Source: Candidatus Daviesbacteria bacterium RIFCSPHIGHO2_12_FULL_37_16 | GTDB lineage: Bacteria; Patescibacteriota; Microgenomatia; Daviesbacterales; UBA10151 | Assembly (NCBI GenBank): GCA_001776785.1 | Contig: MFDF01000004.1 | Location: forward strand, 9,339-44,835 | Reading direction: 5' to 3' | DNA length: 35,497 nucleotides | Shown: positions 7,795 through 15,098 of the stretch, piece after piece | How the letters are laid out: each line of letters begins with the position of its first letter | Numbering within the stretch: the stretch's first letter is position 1 | Made by a program: the position numbers and the translations under genes | Notes under the pieces: generated by a model | What the model was told of the DNA's origin: nothing | Database searches by the model: none | The model's input: only the letters and a program-made list of their open reading frames with translations

Positions 7795-9002
7795 CCTACA
7801 ATCCTCTTTGTGCTTGGGTGGAGGTGGACTAAGAGTTCATAAGAGATTGTCTGGCAAATTGAAGCAGAATTAATAATAGAGTTTTTATCCTCTGGATTGT
7901 CTGAGAAAATTATTACTTCCTGACCAAGATATGGGTCTTTCACCTTTGAAATATCAACTACAGCCACATTCATACTAATAAGTCCCAGAATCTTACATCC
8001 GACTCCTTCGTCACCTCCGACCCTTACGACTCCTTTATTGCTAAGCCTCCTGTCCAGGCCGTCATTGTAGCCTAGGGGCAGGACTGCAATTTTTAAATCT
8101 TTTTGAGCTGTAAAAGTTGAGGAATAACCTATTTTATCTCCTTTTTTGATGTTTTTGATTTGAGCTATTTTTGATTTAAATGAAAGTACTGGATGTATCC
8201 CTTCGACTGCGCTCAGGGAAGAAGTTTTTTTTGCTGAACTTGTCGAAGCATTTCCTACCACTCCATAAAGAGCCTTGCCTACCCTTATTAAATTGCAGTC
8301 TTTGGGATTTAGATTTAAAAGTGCATATGAACCTCCCAGGTGGAACCATTTAGGTTTAAAACCTGCATTTTTAACTATCTCTTTAGCTTTTTTGAAGTTT
8401 TGAAACTGGATTTTATTTAGAGGGTTTTTGGGGTCATCTGCTACTGCCAGGTGAGACATCAGGCCTTCAATTTTAAGGTTCTTAAGTAACTTAAGTTGAC
8501 TTAAGAAGGTGCTAAGTTGATCAAGCCTAATCCCCTCCCTATTCATACCAGTGTCTACAAAGATATGAATTTTTGCTCCTTTTTGATATTTATCCAAAAC
8601 TTCTGCTGTTTCTAGGTCCCAAACTGCAAAAGAAAAGTTTAATTTTTTATGCTTTAAAGATTTTGGGTCTATATATCCTATGATTAGGATTTCAGACTTA
8701 ATTCCAGCTTTTCTAAGAATCAGGGCTTCATAAAGGGAGTCTACACAGATGAAAGGCATTCTGTCATTCCCGCCCCGGATCAAGTCCGGGGTAAACATCC
8801 GGCGGGAATCCAAAATCTTTCCTACTTCTGCTAAACCATGTCCATAAGCATTTGATTTTAGAACTGGAGCAATACTGATTTTAGGATTAATTTTAGAGAG
8901 AGTTTTGTAGTTTGAGAGAAGCCTATCTTTTGAAATAAAGATTGTGTTTAGAGGGTGAGAAGTCCTGCCTAAAATTCTCTGAATGAGCCTAACCATGAGC
9001 AA
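7791..9002 (-). CDS. alr: Alanine racemase with two in-frame repeat insertions
   Basis: PLP-dependent fold-III racemase making D-Ala for peptidoglycan in the cytoplasm. The PLP lysine is K49 in APVLKSNAYGHG. The second catalytic residue is probably Y293 in GYSSTFTA, and the ISMN..VVDIS motif lies near the end. At 403 residues it is some 30 longer than usual. The excess is explained by two palindromic repeats: residues about 65-83 (SRRMFTPDLIRGGNDRMP, from an ATTCCCGCC..GGCGGGAAT element) and about 252-269 (from a CTTCGACTGCGCTCAG..CTTGTCGAAG element). Both keep the frame and should sit in surface loops. It fits functionally with the D-Ala-D-Ala carboxypeptidase at 13875-14966. The start at 9002 has no clear Shine-Dalgarno. 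Confidence 0.93.
   Translation of the reverse strand: MLMVRLIQRILGRTSHPLNTIFISKDRLLSNYKTLSKINPKISIAPVLKSNAYGHGLAEVGKILDSRRMFTPDLIRGGNDRMPFICVDSLYEALILRKAGIKSEILIIGYIDPKSLKHKKLNFSFAVWDLETAEVLDKYQKGAKIHIFVDTGMNREGIRLDQLSTFLSQLKLLKNLKIEGLMSHLAVADDPKNPLNKIQFQNFKKAKEIVKNAGFKPKWFHLGGSYALLNLNPKDCNLIRVGKALYGVVGNASTSSAKKTSSLSAVEGIHPVLSFKSKIAQIKNIKKGDKIGYSSTFTAQKDLKIAVLPLGYNDGLDRRLSNKGVVRVGGDEGVGCKILGLISMNVAVVDISKVKDPYLGQEVIIFSDNPEDKNSIINSASICQTISYELLVHLHPSTKRIVG
8199..8250. repeat. CTTCGAC-type palindromic repeat inside alr
   Basis: The arms are CTTCGACTGCGCTCAG and CTGAACTTGTCGAAG, with a T-rich centre. Sequences of this kind recur as dispersed repeats in many bacterial genomes. Here the element is read in frame as NASTSSAKKTSSLSAVEG. 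Confidence 0.75.
8765..8811. repeat. ATTCCCGCC-type palindromic repeat inside alr
   Basis: The outer arms are ATTCCCGCC and GGCGGGAAT, and the inner hairpin is CCCCGGA..TCCGGGG. This GC-rich element is foreign to the AT-rich gene around it. It is read in frame between GKIL and the next conserved strand. Confidence 0.75.
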
Positions 9003-9042
9003 ATATTAGCACATTCTGTGCTTTGCAATGCAATAACATAAA

Positions 9043-10074
9043 TTACTTACTAATAGACTTCCCCACAGTTATTACCATCTCAATCAATCTGTTTGAATAT
9101 CCCCATTCATTGTCATACCAGGCAAAGACTTTGACCAGGTCTCCATCTACTATTTGGGTGAGGCCCAAATCTACTATGCAGGATTCAGACCTGCCTACTA
9201 TATCTGAGGAGACCAGGGGTTCTTCTGTCCAGGCTGCTATCCCCTGCCACCTGGGACTTCCTGCAGCATCTTTGATAGCCTGATTAACTTCTTCTACTGT
9301 AGTTTTTGCTTTTAGTAAAAAAGTGAAGTCTGAGAGAGAACCTACTATAGTTGGGACCCTGATAGACCTGCCATCAAACAAGCCTTTTAATTCAGGGATA
9401 GCCTCAGTTGTAGCTACGGCAGCTCCAGTTGTAGTGGGAATCATATTGACATAAGCAGCCCTGGCTCTTCTTAGGTCATTGGACTTTCCTCCTGGAGGTG
9501 GACCATCTACTAAGTTTTGCTCTGCAGTGACTGAGTGGATTGTGGTCATCAGAGCTTTTAAAACCCCAAATTTTTCATGCATAATAGCTGCCACTGGTGC
9601 AATACAGTTGGTGGTGCAGGAAGCATTATTTATTAGATATTGGCCCTCATACTTATCATGGTTGACCCCCATTAAAAAAGTTCCCACTCCTTCACCTTTG
9701 GCTGGGGCAGAGAGAACAACTTTGTGTGCACCTGCAACCAAGTGTTTCTGCATGCCCTCTAAATCTGTAAACCTGCCTGTAGATTCTATAACTACATCTA
9801 TACCCATGTCTTTCCAGGGAAGCTTCTCAGGCTCTAATTCTTTAAGAATAGGGATTTTTTTATTGTCTATTATTATATTTGTCTCATCTGAGGAGATATG
9901 CTTGTTCCAGATACCATAAGCTGAGTCATATTTTAGGAGGTGAGCCAAGACTTTAGGCTCAGTTAAGTCATTTATGGCTACAATTTCAAGAGTATCTGAA
10001 TGGTATTCTAATGCAGCTTTAAAGGCACTTCTTCCAATCCTACCAAAACCATTAATGGCAGCTTTAATGGGCAT
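9043..10074 (-). CDS. gap: Glyceraldehyde-3-phosphate dehydrogenase, type I
   Basis: Cytoplasmic glycolytic enzyme converting glyceraldehyde 3-phosphate, phosphate and NAD+ to 1,3-bisphosphoglycerate, the substrate of the pgk product encoded nearby. The Rossmann motif is INGFGRIGR (residues 7-15), and D36 after strand 2 (AINDL) suggests NAD use. The nucleophile is C153 in NASCTTNC with H180 in TTIHS. The C-terminal WYDNEWGYSNR is canonical. The length of 343 is normal. The start is well defined: an extended -10 (TGC-TATTAT) ends six bases before the ATG, so the mRNA is probably leaderless. Confidence 0.97.
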   Translation of the reverse strand: MPIKAAINGFGRIGRSAFKAALEYHSDTLEIVAINDLTEPKVLAHLLKYDSAYGIWNKHISSDETNIIIDNKKIPILKELEPEKLPWKDMGIDVVIESTGRFTDLEGMQKHLVAGAHKVVLSAPAKGEGVGTFLMGVNHDKYEGQYLINNASCTTNCIAPVAAIMHEKFGVLKALMTTIHSVTAEQNLVDGPPPGGKSNDLRRARAAYVNMIPTTTGAAVATTEAIPELKGLFDGRSIRVPTIVGSLSDFTFLLKAKTTVEEVNQAIKDAAGSPRWQGIAAWTEEPLVSSDIVGRSESCIVDLGLTQIVDGDLVKVFAWYDNEWGYSNRLIEMVITVGKSISK

Positions 10075-10080
10075 ATACTG

Positions 10081-10089
10081 ATAATAGCA
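10081..10089 (-). promoter_or_regulatory. Extended -10 of gap
   Basis: TGCTATTAT on the minus strand, six bases before the start codon. There is no good -35 at 16-18 bp; the TGn extension probably compensates. The same TGCTAT-box/ATG geometry is found before the genes at 27582 and 29570. Confidence 0.6.
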
Positions 10090-10115
10090 GTCCTTTGAAA
10101 ATCAAGCAAGAAAAA

Positions 10116-10553
10116 TTAATTTTTAACTACAATTGGATAAGCTCCTGAAGCTACATTAGTTGGAGATTTGTCTGAGTTTGAATAGACAAATATTTTTAAA
10201 AGGTGGTTGCCGTTCTCATATTTAGTACTGTCAATTGTTCCTCTTAAGATTATATTTTCTGAATTCTCATAGCTAATTTCTAAAGGTTCAGCCTTATATT
10301 CTCCTAATTTTACAACTGCTGAAAGATTCACCAAATCCTTTTCTATCCTGACTTTAGCATGAAGAGCTAAAGTGCCTTCTAATAATGAGTTTGACTGGGG
10401 TGAAATTAGCTCTATTGCAGAAACAGGAGCTGCCTGGGATTTGAAAACCTGAGATTTATTGAGGTTTTGGAGGTTAAAGACATTTGCAGCCATTGCTATT
10501 ACTAATCCTCCTACAATCAGCCCGGATATAATAGTCTTTTTTTTATCCTGCAT
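10116..10553 (-). CDS. Membrane-anchored Ig-like protein, 145 aa
   Basis: A short Lys-rich N-terminus and one hydrophobic helix (about residues 8-26) precede an extracytoplasmic domain of about 100 residues. The strand pattern (ELISPQSNSLLEGTLALHAKV... DSTKYENGNHLLKIFVYSN) is typical of bacterial Ig-like or Fn3-like folds. It is the second gene of an operon, starting 5 bp after the stop of the cohesin-like protein, so the two surface proteins are probably made together. The fold is inferred from pattern only; ligand and role are unknown. Confidence 0.65.
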   Translation of the reverse strand: MQDKKKTIISGLIVGGLVIAMAANVFNLQNLNKSQVFKSQAAPVSAIELISPQSNSLLEGTLALHAKVRIEKDLVNLSAVVKLGEYKAEPLEISYENSENIILRGTIDSTKYENGNHLLKIFVYSNSDKSPTNVASGAYPIVVKN

Positions 10554-10558
10554 GTCTT

Positions 10559-11746
10559 TTATAATGCCCTTCTTAGGAGAAATAAGTCAAGGTCATTTGC
10601 ACTTCTGTCTTGATTTAAATCTACCTCAGGATTTTTTAACTGAGGAAGATTGTAGTTTGAAAAGAGCTTTGAGATGAAATCTAAACTTTTTTGACTTTCG
10701 TTTAAGACTGCTGCTGAGGAGGATACTGATACAAAATCAGTACCTGCACTGAAGCCAAAGGGTCCGCTCAAGTCTGAAAAAGTCCTCTTTGATTTATCAA
10801 TACCCTGAAGTTCCAGCTGGAATATATTTTGGCTGGTTATTAATTGAAGAGGAAGGTTTGAGGAGGGCTGCCATAAAACCCTGCCTGTATTTTCTAAGCT
10901 TTTGCCTAAACTTGCATAAAGTCCTCCATTTAAATAAAGGTTAAGGTTTGTAACCTGGCTTATATTAGTTGGGTTCCAGGAAATTGACAGGGCTTTATAG
11001 TAGGAGTAGACTTCCCCTCCTGATGGGGTTTGAATTAGGGCAGAAATATTAGAATTTAGGTTTGGTTTTTCTATTAAAGGAGGAGCAGGTGTTGAGGCAG
11101 CAGAAAAATTAATATTTAAACCCAGGTCTTTTTTGTCTTTTAAGATATTTTGATTATCTGAGTTTCTATATATGGCTGCATAATCTAAAGTTATAGCAGT
11201 TTTTGCAGAACCCTTTGCCCTAAAAAAGAGTGTGGCTATAGTGAAGGTTTGGTTATTGGAAGTCTTAAGCCCTGGATTTGGGACTGCTCCTGTAAGCTTT
11301 GCAGTTCCTGTTAAGTTATCAAAATCAAGTTCAACCCATTTGGTGATTAAGCCTGAGTCAGTTGCAACTTTTACAACTTCCAGGTTTTGAGGAGGAAATT
11401 TTAACAAAACAGCAAATAAATTTGCCTCCATAGCATCTGATCTTACATTAACCCTGACAGGGAAGACAGCCCCATCTGAAAGGTTATTGTTGTCTGTTTC
11501 TAAATTTATGCTTTCTAATAGCTGCGGGGCCTCATTAGCAGCCTGAGGGAGAATATTAGTCCGCTTACTAACCAGGTAAACCCCAATTGGGATTGAAAGT
11601 ACTGTTATTGATAAAAATATGATCATGATCCAGGAGACAATTCCTCTCTTTTTTTCATCTATATAGATATGAGGCAAAGCCTCTCTCCCTTGGAGATGAG
11701 GAAGGGGTCCAGGAGGCTGAGGAGTATGGGATGGTGGTTCAGGCAT
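10559..11746 (-). CDS. Cohesin-like / dockerin-like surface protein
   Basis: 395 residues. A Pro-rich cytoplasmic tail (1-22) and basic stretch precede a membrane helix (about 35-58) and YLVSKRTNILPQA, matching the 625-residue protein at 3979. Residues about 75-215 (LSDGAVFPVRVNVRS... LLKFPPQNLEVVKV... IATLFFRAKG) look like a cohesin-type beta sandwich. Residues about 240-345 form another beta-rich domain (FN3/Ig-like). The C-terminus has VDLNQDRSANDLDLFLLRRAL, a dockerin-like calcium-binding repeat, of which only one copy is seen. Having both partner types in one polypeptide suggests self-assembly or attachment of other surface proteins. Part of the tail (LQGREALPH) is encoded by a small palindrome. 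Domain calls are by motif recognition. Confidence 0.7.
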   Translation of the reverse strand: MPEPPSHTPQPPGPLPHLQGREALPHIYIDEKKRGIVSWIMIIFLSITVLSIPIGVYLVSKRTNILPQAANEAPQLLESINLETDNNNLSDGAVFPVRVNVRSDAMEANLFAVLLKFPPQNLEVVKVATDSGLITKWVELDFDNLTGTAKLTGAVPNPGLKTSNNQTFTIATLFFRAKGSAKTAITLDYAAIYRNSDNQNILKDKKDLGLNINFSAASTPAPPLIEKPNLNSNISALIQTPSGGEVYSYYKALSISWNPTNISQVTNLNLYLNGGLYASLGKSLENTGRVLWQPSSNLPLQLITSQNIFQLELQGIDKSKRTFSDLSGPFGFSAGTDFVSVSSSAAVLNESQKSLDFISKLFSNYNLPQLKNPEVDLNQDRSANDLDLFLLRRAL

Positions 11747-11751
11747 AATAT

Positions 11752-11850
11752 TTAATTTTCAATTTACAATTTACAATTTTCAATGAATTTTCAATGGAAA
11801 ATTTTAAAATTAGAATTTTATTGTAAATTGGTATTTGATAACTGGAATTT
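11752..11850. repeat. AATTTTCAA word repeat between pgk and the cohesin-like gene
   Basis: About 100 bp made of AATTTTCAATTTACAA words that fold back on themselves (TTACAATAAAATT / AATTTTATTGTAA). The same words occur in the 23S insertion (1421-1537) and before the genes at 3979 and 7124. Confidence 0.7.
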
Positions 11851-11851
11851 T

Positions 11852-12820
11852 TCATTCTAACGCTTCTATACTTGGTAATGTCCCTTTGATTAAAAATTCT
11901 AACATTGCTCCCCCTCCTGTTGAAACAAAGGAAAATTTATTTAAAAGTCCTAATTCATCTACATAGGTAATTGTATCTCCGCCGCCAAGAATAGTTTTAG
12001 CATTTGAAGTGGTTATTATTTGCGCGATTTTGCGCGAATTTTGATACTTTTCATCCTCTACTCTACCCAATGGGCCGTTCCAGATAATTAGTCTGGCCCT
12101 CTCAATTAACGGCTGCCATGAATCAACAGTTTCATCTGCAATGTCTTCTTTGTCTTCAGTCAATTTTCCAACCATTACATTTGGGGGAACCTGGGTATTT
12201 TCTAATTTAATTTCATCAGCAATTTTCCCTCCAACTAAAACTGCATCTGCAATTTTGGCTAGGGCTAAAACTGCAGGAAGTTTATCTTCTATTTTTACCC
12301 CACCAATTATAGCTACAAAGGGTTTTTGAGGCCTTTCCCTTATTTCCTCTAAGGTATTTACTTCTTCTGCAAAGGTAAAGCCTGCCCCGTGGGGTAATAA
12401 TTTTGGTAAAAGAGTGGTTGAGGCTGATGGGTGGTGGGAAGCAAAGGCTTCATTTATAAAAACATCACCAAAACTGGCTAATTCTGAAGCAAATTTTTGG
12501 TCACAGTCATCTTCTCCAGCTTCAAATCTTAGGTTTTCCAGGATGTGCAGTTTGCCTTCAGGAAGTCTGATGTGGCCAAAGCCTTCTTCTAACCACTTAA
12601 CTATTGGTCTGACAGTTAAATCTGGGTCTTCACCCTGGGGTCTTCCAATGTGGCCCATGAGTATGACAGATTGTGCATGGTCTAAACAAAATCCTAAAGT
12701 TTCCATGCCTGCTAGAAGCCTGAAGTCATCAACTACCCTGCCATTTTCAATTGGGACATCAAGATCAAGCCTTAATAAAACTTTTTTACCAGAAATCAGG
12801 GCTTCATCCAAAAGTTTCAT
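11852..12820 (-). CDS. pgk: Phosphoglycerate kinase, short form
   Basis: Cytoplasmic glycolytic enzyme transferring phosphate from 1,3-bisphosphoglycerate to ADP. N-domain signatures include LLRLDLDVP (residues 15-23), RLLAGMETL, GHIGRPQG and LENLRFEAGE. The C-domain has IIGGVKIEDKL, VGGKIADEI, NGPLGRVE and the nucleotide-site GGGDTITYV with STGGGAMLEFL. At 322 residues it is much shorter than the usual 390-410, with trimmed loops between domains, as I would expect in reduced CPR genomes. An in-frame GCGCAAAAT repeat encodes part of SRKIAQIIT. A TAAAAT box lies seven bases before the ATG, so it may be leaderless. It is divergent from rpoD. Confidence 0.95.
   Translation of the reverse strand: MKLLDEALISGKKVLLRLDLDVPIENGRVVDDFRLLAGMETLGFCLDHAQSVILMGHIGRPQGEDPDLTVRPIVKWLEEGFGHIRLPEGKLHILENLRFEAGEDDCDQKFASELASFGDVFINEAFASHHPSASTTLLPKLLPHGAGFTFAEEVNTLEEIRERPQKPFVAIIGGVKIEDKLPAVLALAKIADAVLVGGKIADEIKLENTQVPPNVMVGKLTEDKEDIADETVDSWQPLIERARLIIWNGPLGRVEDEKYQNSRKIAQIITTSNAKTILGGGDTITYVDELGLLNKFSFVSTGGGAMLEFLIKGTLPSIEALE
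12018..12045. repeat. Tandem TGCGCGAATTT words inside pgk
   Basis: Two tandem copies of a TGCGCGA-TTT word of about 11 bp. Four related copies lie in the BtuF-like gene (17038-17085). In pgk they are read within a C-terminal helix. Confidence 0.55.
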
Positions 12821-12858
12821 TTAAACCATTTTAACACAATGCTGATTTGAGTCTTTGG

Positions 12859-12887
12859 TTGACTTATTAAAAATTTAGCTTTAAAAT
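12859..12887 (+). promoter_or_regulatory. Promoter of rpoD
   Basis: TTGACT (12859-12864), 17 bp, TAAAAT (12882-12887), seven bases before the ATG at 12895. Transcription should start at or next to the start codon. No Shine-Dalgarno is present. Confidence 0.7.
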
Positions 12888-12894
12888 CCTAAAA

Positions 12895-13878
12895 ATGGCT
12901 ATGATAGAAAAAAAAGGTAGGACTATATCTATTCCTCCAAGGGATCAAACTAAGACCAAGATGGACCTTGGAGATGACTCGACCATCTCAGATGGTACGC
13001 TTTTTTACCTTAATGAAATTGGATCGACTACTCTGCTTACTGCTGAGCAGGAGGTTGAGTTAGCAAAGAGAATTGAAGCAGGGAGATTTGCTAAAGATGA
13101 AAGGTTTTGCAAAGAGGAACTTTTGCCTAAAGCAGAAAAGCTTAGGTTAGTAAAAGCTGAGGAAGAAGGTGAAAGAGCCAGGGATGAACTTGCAGAAAAG
13201 AACCTTAAATTAGTGGTTTCTGTGGCTAGAAGGTATAAGGACCGGGGTTTACCTTTAGGAGACTTAATACAGAATGGTAATTTAGGGCTTCTGCGGGCAG
13301 TAGATAAGTTTGATTATACAAGAGGCTTTAGATTCTCCACCTATGCTACCTGGTGGATTAGACAGGCAGTAATGAGATCTCTTACTGACCATGCCAACAC
13401 AGTTAGAATTCCAGTACATATGAATGATGCCTTAACCAGATTAAACAATATGCTAGGCAACTTTATCCAGGAACATGGAAGAGAACCTGATATAGAAGAA
13501 TCAGCCAGGTTAATAGATATACACCCAGACACTCTAAGAGATGCCAGAAGAGTGCATACTATTTATTCTCTTGATATAAAAGTAAATGGTGAGGATAAGA
13601 ATATAACCTTAGGAGATTCTGTTGTAGATAAGGAGGCAGAAGACCCTGAAGAGATAGCTATTAGAGGGATGAGGCAAGAAAATATTAGAAGAGCTGTAGA
13701 AGACCTTCCAAGTAGAGAAAGAGAGGTTTTGCAGCTGAGGTATGGCTTAGTAGATGGAAGGGAAAGAACCTTAGAAGAAGTAGGTATAGAGTTCGGAGTA
13801 ACCAGAGAAAGGATTAGGCAATTAGAAGCAAAAGCAATTAATATATTTAGAAAAAAGTACAGCCCAAGAGATTTTTAG
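12895..13878 (+). CDS. rpoD: Primary sigma-70 factor
   Basis: Promoter-recognition subunit of RNA polymerase. It lacks region 1.1. Region 1.2 lies at about residues 30-62 (FYLNEIGSTTLLTAEQEVEL). A charged non-conserved stretch follows, then region 2 (101-165, NLKLVVSVARRY, GLLRAVDKFDY, FSTYATWWIRQA, the last being the -10 binding helix), region 3 (about 170-245) and region 4 with the -35 helix-turn-helix VTRERIRQLE (about 265-315). The 327 residues make it a compact primary sigma, probably the only one, consistent with the TTGACA/TATAAT-like boxes seen across the window. It overlaps the carboxypeptidase gene by four bases tail to tail. Confidence 0.95.
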   Translation: MAMIEKKGRTISIPPRDQTKTKMDLGDDSTISDGTLFYLNEIGSTTLLTAEQEVELAKRIEAGRFAKDERFCKEELLPKAEKLRLVKAEEEGERARDELAEKNLKLVVSVARRYKDRGLPLGDLIQNGNLGLLRAVDKFDYTRGFRFSTYATWWIRQAVMRSLTDHANTVRIPVHMNDALTRLNNMLGNFIQEHGREPDIEESARLIDIHPDTLRDARRVHTIYSLDIKVNGEDKNITLGDSVVDKEAEDPEEIAIRGMRQENIRRAVEDLPSREREVLQLRYGLVDGRERTLEEVGIEFGVTRERIRQLEAKAINIFRKKYSPRDF

Positions 13879-14966
13879 AAATATTTCCAGGTAGAGTATT
13901 TTTGTTTTAACTGTTCTTTTGTGATATTAACAGGCTCTATTCCAAAACTGCCAAATCCTAAATCTAAAAGCTTTGAGGCCCAGAGGTCCCTTTCCAATAC
14001 TCCTGGGGCTCCCAAGACAACTACCAGAATCCTTCTTTTATTGCGTGAAGCTCCATCAGGAGCGGAGTGGGATCTCTCAGCTAGAATTAAGGTAGTTTTT
14101 TTAGCATTTTCTGTATTGCCTATTTTTATTCCTTCAACCCCGGGATAAACTCCCAAAAGTCCATTCCAGTTATATAGATCTGCCTGTTTGTGGTTTCCAG
14201 TTTCTCTAAAAAATTGATAATCTTTTTTTACAATTTCACTAATTTGACTATAATTATCTATAGTAAAAGAGCTCATAATAGATAAATCTTCAACTGATGA
14301 AAAATTATTTGGGCTATCATATCCCTGGGGGTTGTCAAATTGAGTATTTTTTAATTTCAACTTTTGGGCTTTCAGGTTCATTGCACTAACAAAACTGCCT
14401 TCACCATATTCCCTGTCCACTTCTTCTTTGAGAGCCTGGGCTGCATCATTTGAGGAAGTAAGAAGCAGTGCGTTTAAGAGTTCATCCCTTTTCCAGGACT
14501 GTCCAGATATTAAACCCATGTTAGTTGGCTCAACCTGGGTCATCTTTTCAGTAATATGTATATCTCTATCATAAGATATCAAATCAATAGCTACTATAGC
14601 AGTCATAAGCTTGGTGATAGAAGCAATGGGAAGTCTTGTTTCCAGATTTTTTTCTGCAATTACTTCCCCATTATCCAGATCTACTACTGCATATGCACTT
14701 AAAGCCTCATAATCCTGGGAACCATGGGCTTTTGGGATAACTAAAGTTTTAGTTTTAAGGTTAAAGTCAGAGGGTTTAGTCTGTTCAAGTTTAGTTTTGA
14801 TTATTTCCAGATTATTTATTTTTTGAGGTGCAGGGTTTGCCAGATTAAACTCAGGTGTTTTAAAGCCCAGGTATGGCAAAGCAACCATGAAAAAACCCGC
14901 CAAAAAGGTTATTGCAAACACTTTCCAGCGGGCTTCAAGGACAGTTGCAATATCGTTTATGCTCAT
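13875..14966 (-). CDS. D-alanyl-D-alanine carboxypeptidase (PBP5-like)
   Basis: Membrane-anchored serine peptidase trimming peptidoglycan stem peptides. One membrane helix (about 15-34) is followed by the periplasmic domain. The catalytic tetrad motif is S116-I-T-K119. The SxN motif is S171-S-N173. The third motif, normally KTG, reads K281-I-G283 in VEGIKIGNT, an unusual substitution that could lower or alter activity. A palindrome-derived insert (SHSAPDGASRN, from GCTCCTGATGGAGC) follows TTLILAER in the strand after this motif. The usual C-terminal amphipathic anchor domain is short. It pairs functionally with alr. Confident of the family, less so of full activity. Confidence 0.9.
   Translation of the reverse strand: MSINDIATVLEARWKVFAITFLAGFFMVALPYLGFKTPEFNLANPAPQKINNLEIIKTKLEQTKPSDFNLKTKTLVIPKAHGSQDYEALSAYAVVDLDNGEVIAEKNLETRLPIASITKLMTAIVAIDLISYDRDIHITEKMTQVEPTNMGLISGQSWKRDELLNALLLTSSNDAAQALKEEVDREYGEGSFVSAMNLKAQKLKLKNTQFDNPQGYDSPNNFSSVEDLSIMSSFTIDNYSQISEIVKKDYQFFRETGNHKQADLYNWNGLLGVYPGVEGIKIGNTENAKKTTLILAERSHSAPDGASRNKRRILVVVLGAPGVLERDLWASKLLDLGFGSFGIEPVNITKEQLKQKYSTWKYF
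14045..14080. repeat. GCTCC..GGAGC palindrome inside the carboxypeptidase gene
   Basis: A GC-rich inverted repeat (AAGCTCCATCAGGAGC, then GGAGTGGGATC) in an AT-rich gene, read in frame as about 11 residues next to the third active-site motif. It is probably a third type of coding-sequence-invading palindrome. Confidence 0.5.
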
Positions 14967-15098
14967 AAAAATTTAGAATTCAAAATGCAAAATTCAAAAT
15001 TTTGGTATTTTCTCACTTTGTTCGAAAAATATTATATTTCTAAGTAAAAATGAGAAATTACATTACTTTTGACATTTAATTTTTGATTTTTAACTTAC
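14967..15098. repeat. Spacer with AAAATTCAAAATTT words
   Basis: An intergenic stretch between two minus-strand genes, containing AATTCAAAATGCAAAATTC words and an AT-rich tail. No gene is seen. It should hold the promoter of the carboxypeptidase gene, but no convincing boxes could be chosen in the repeat. Confidence 0.45.
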
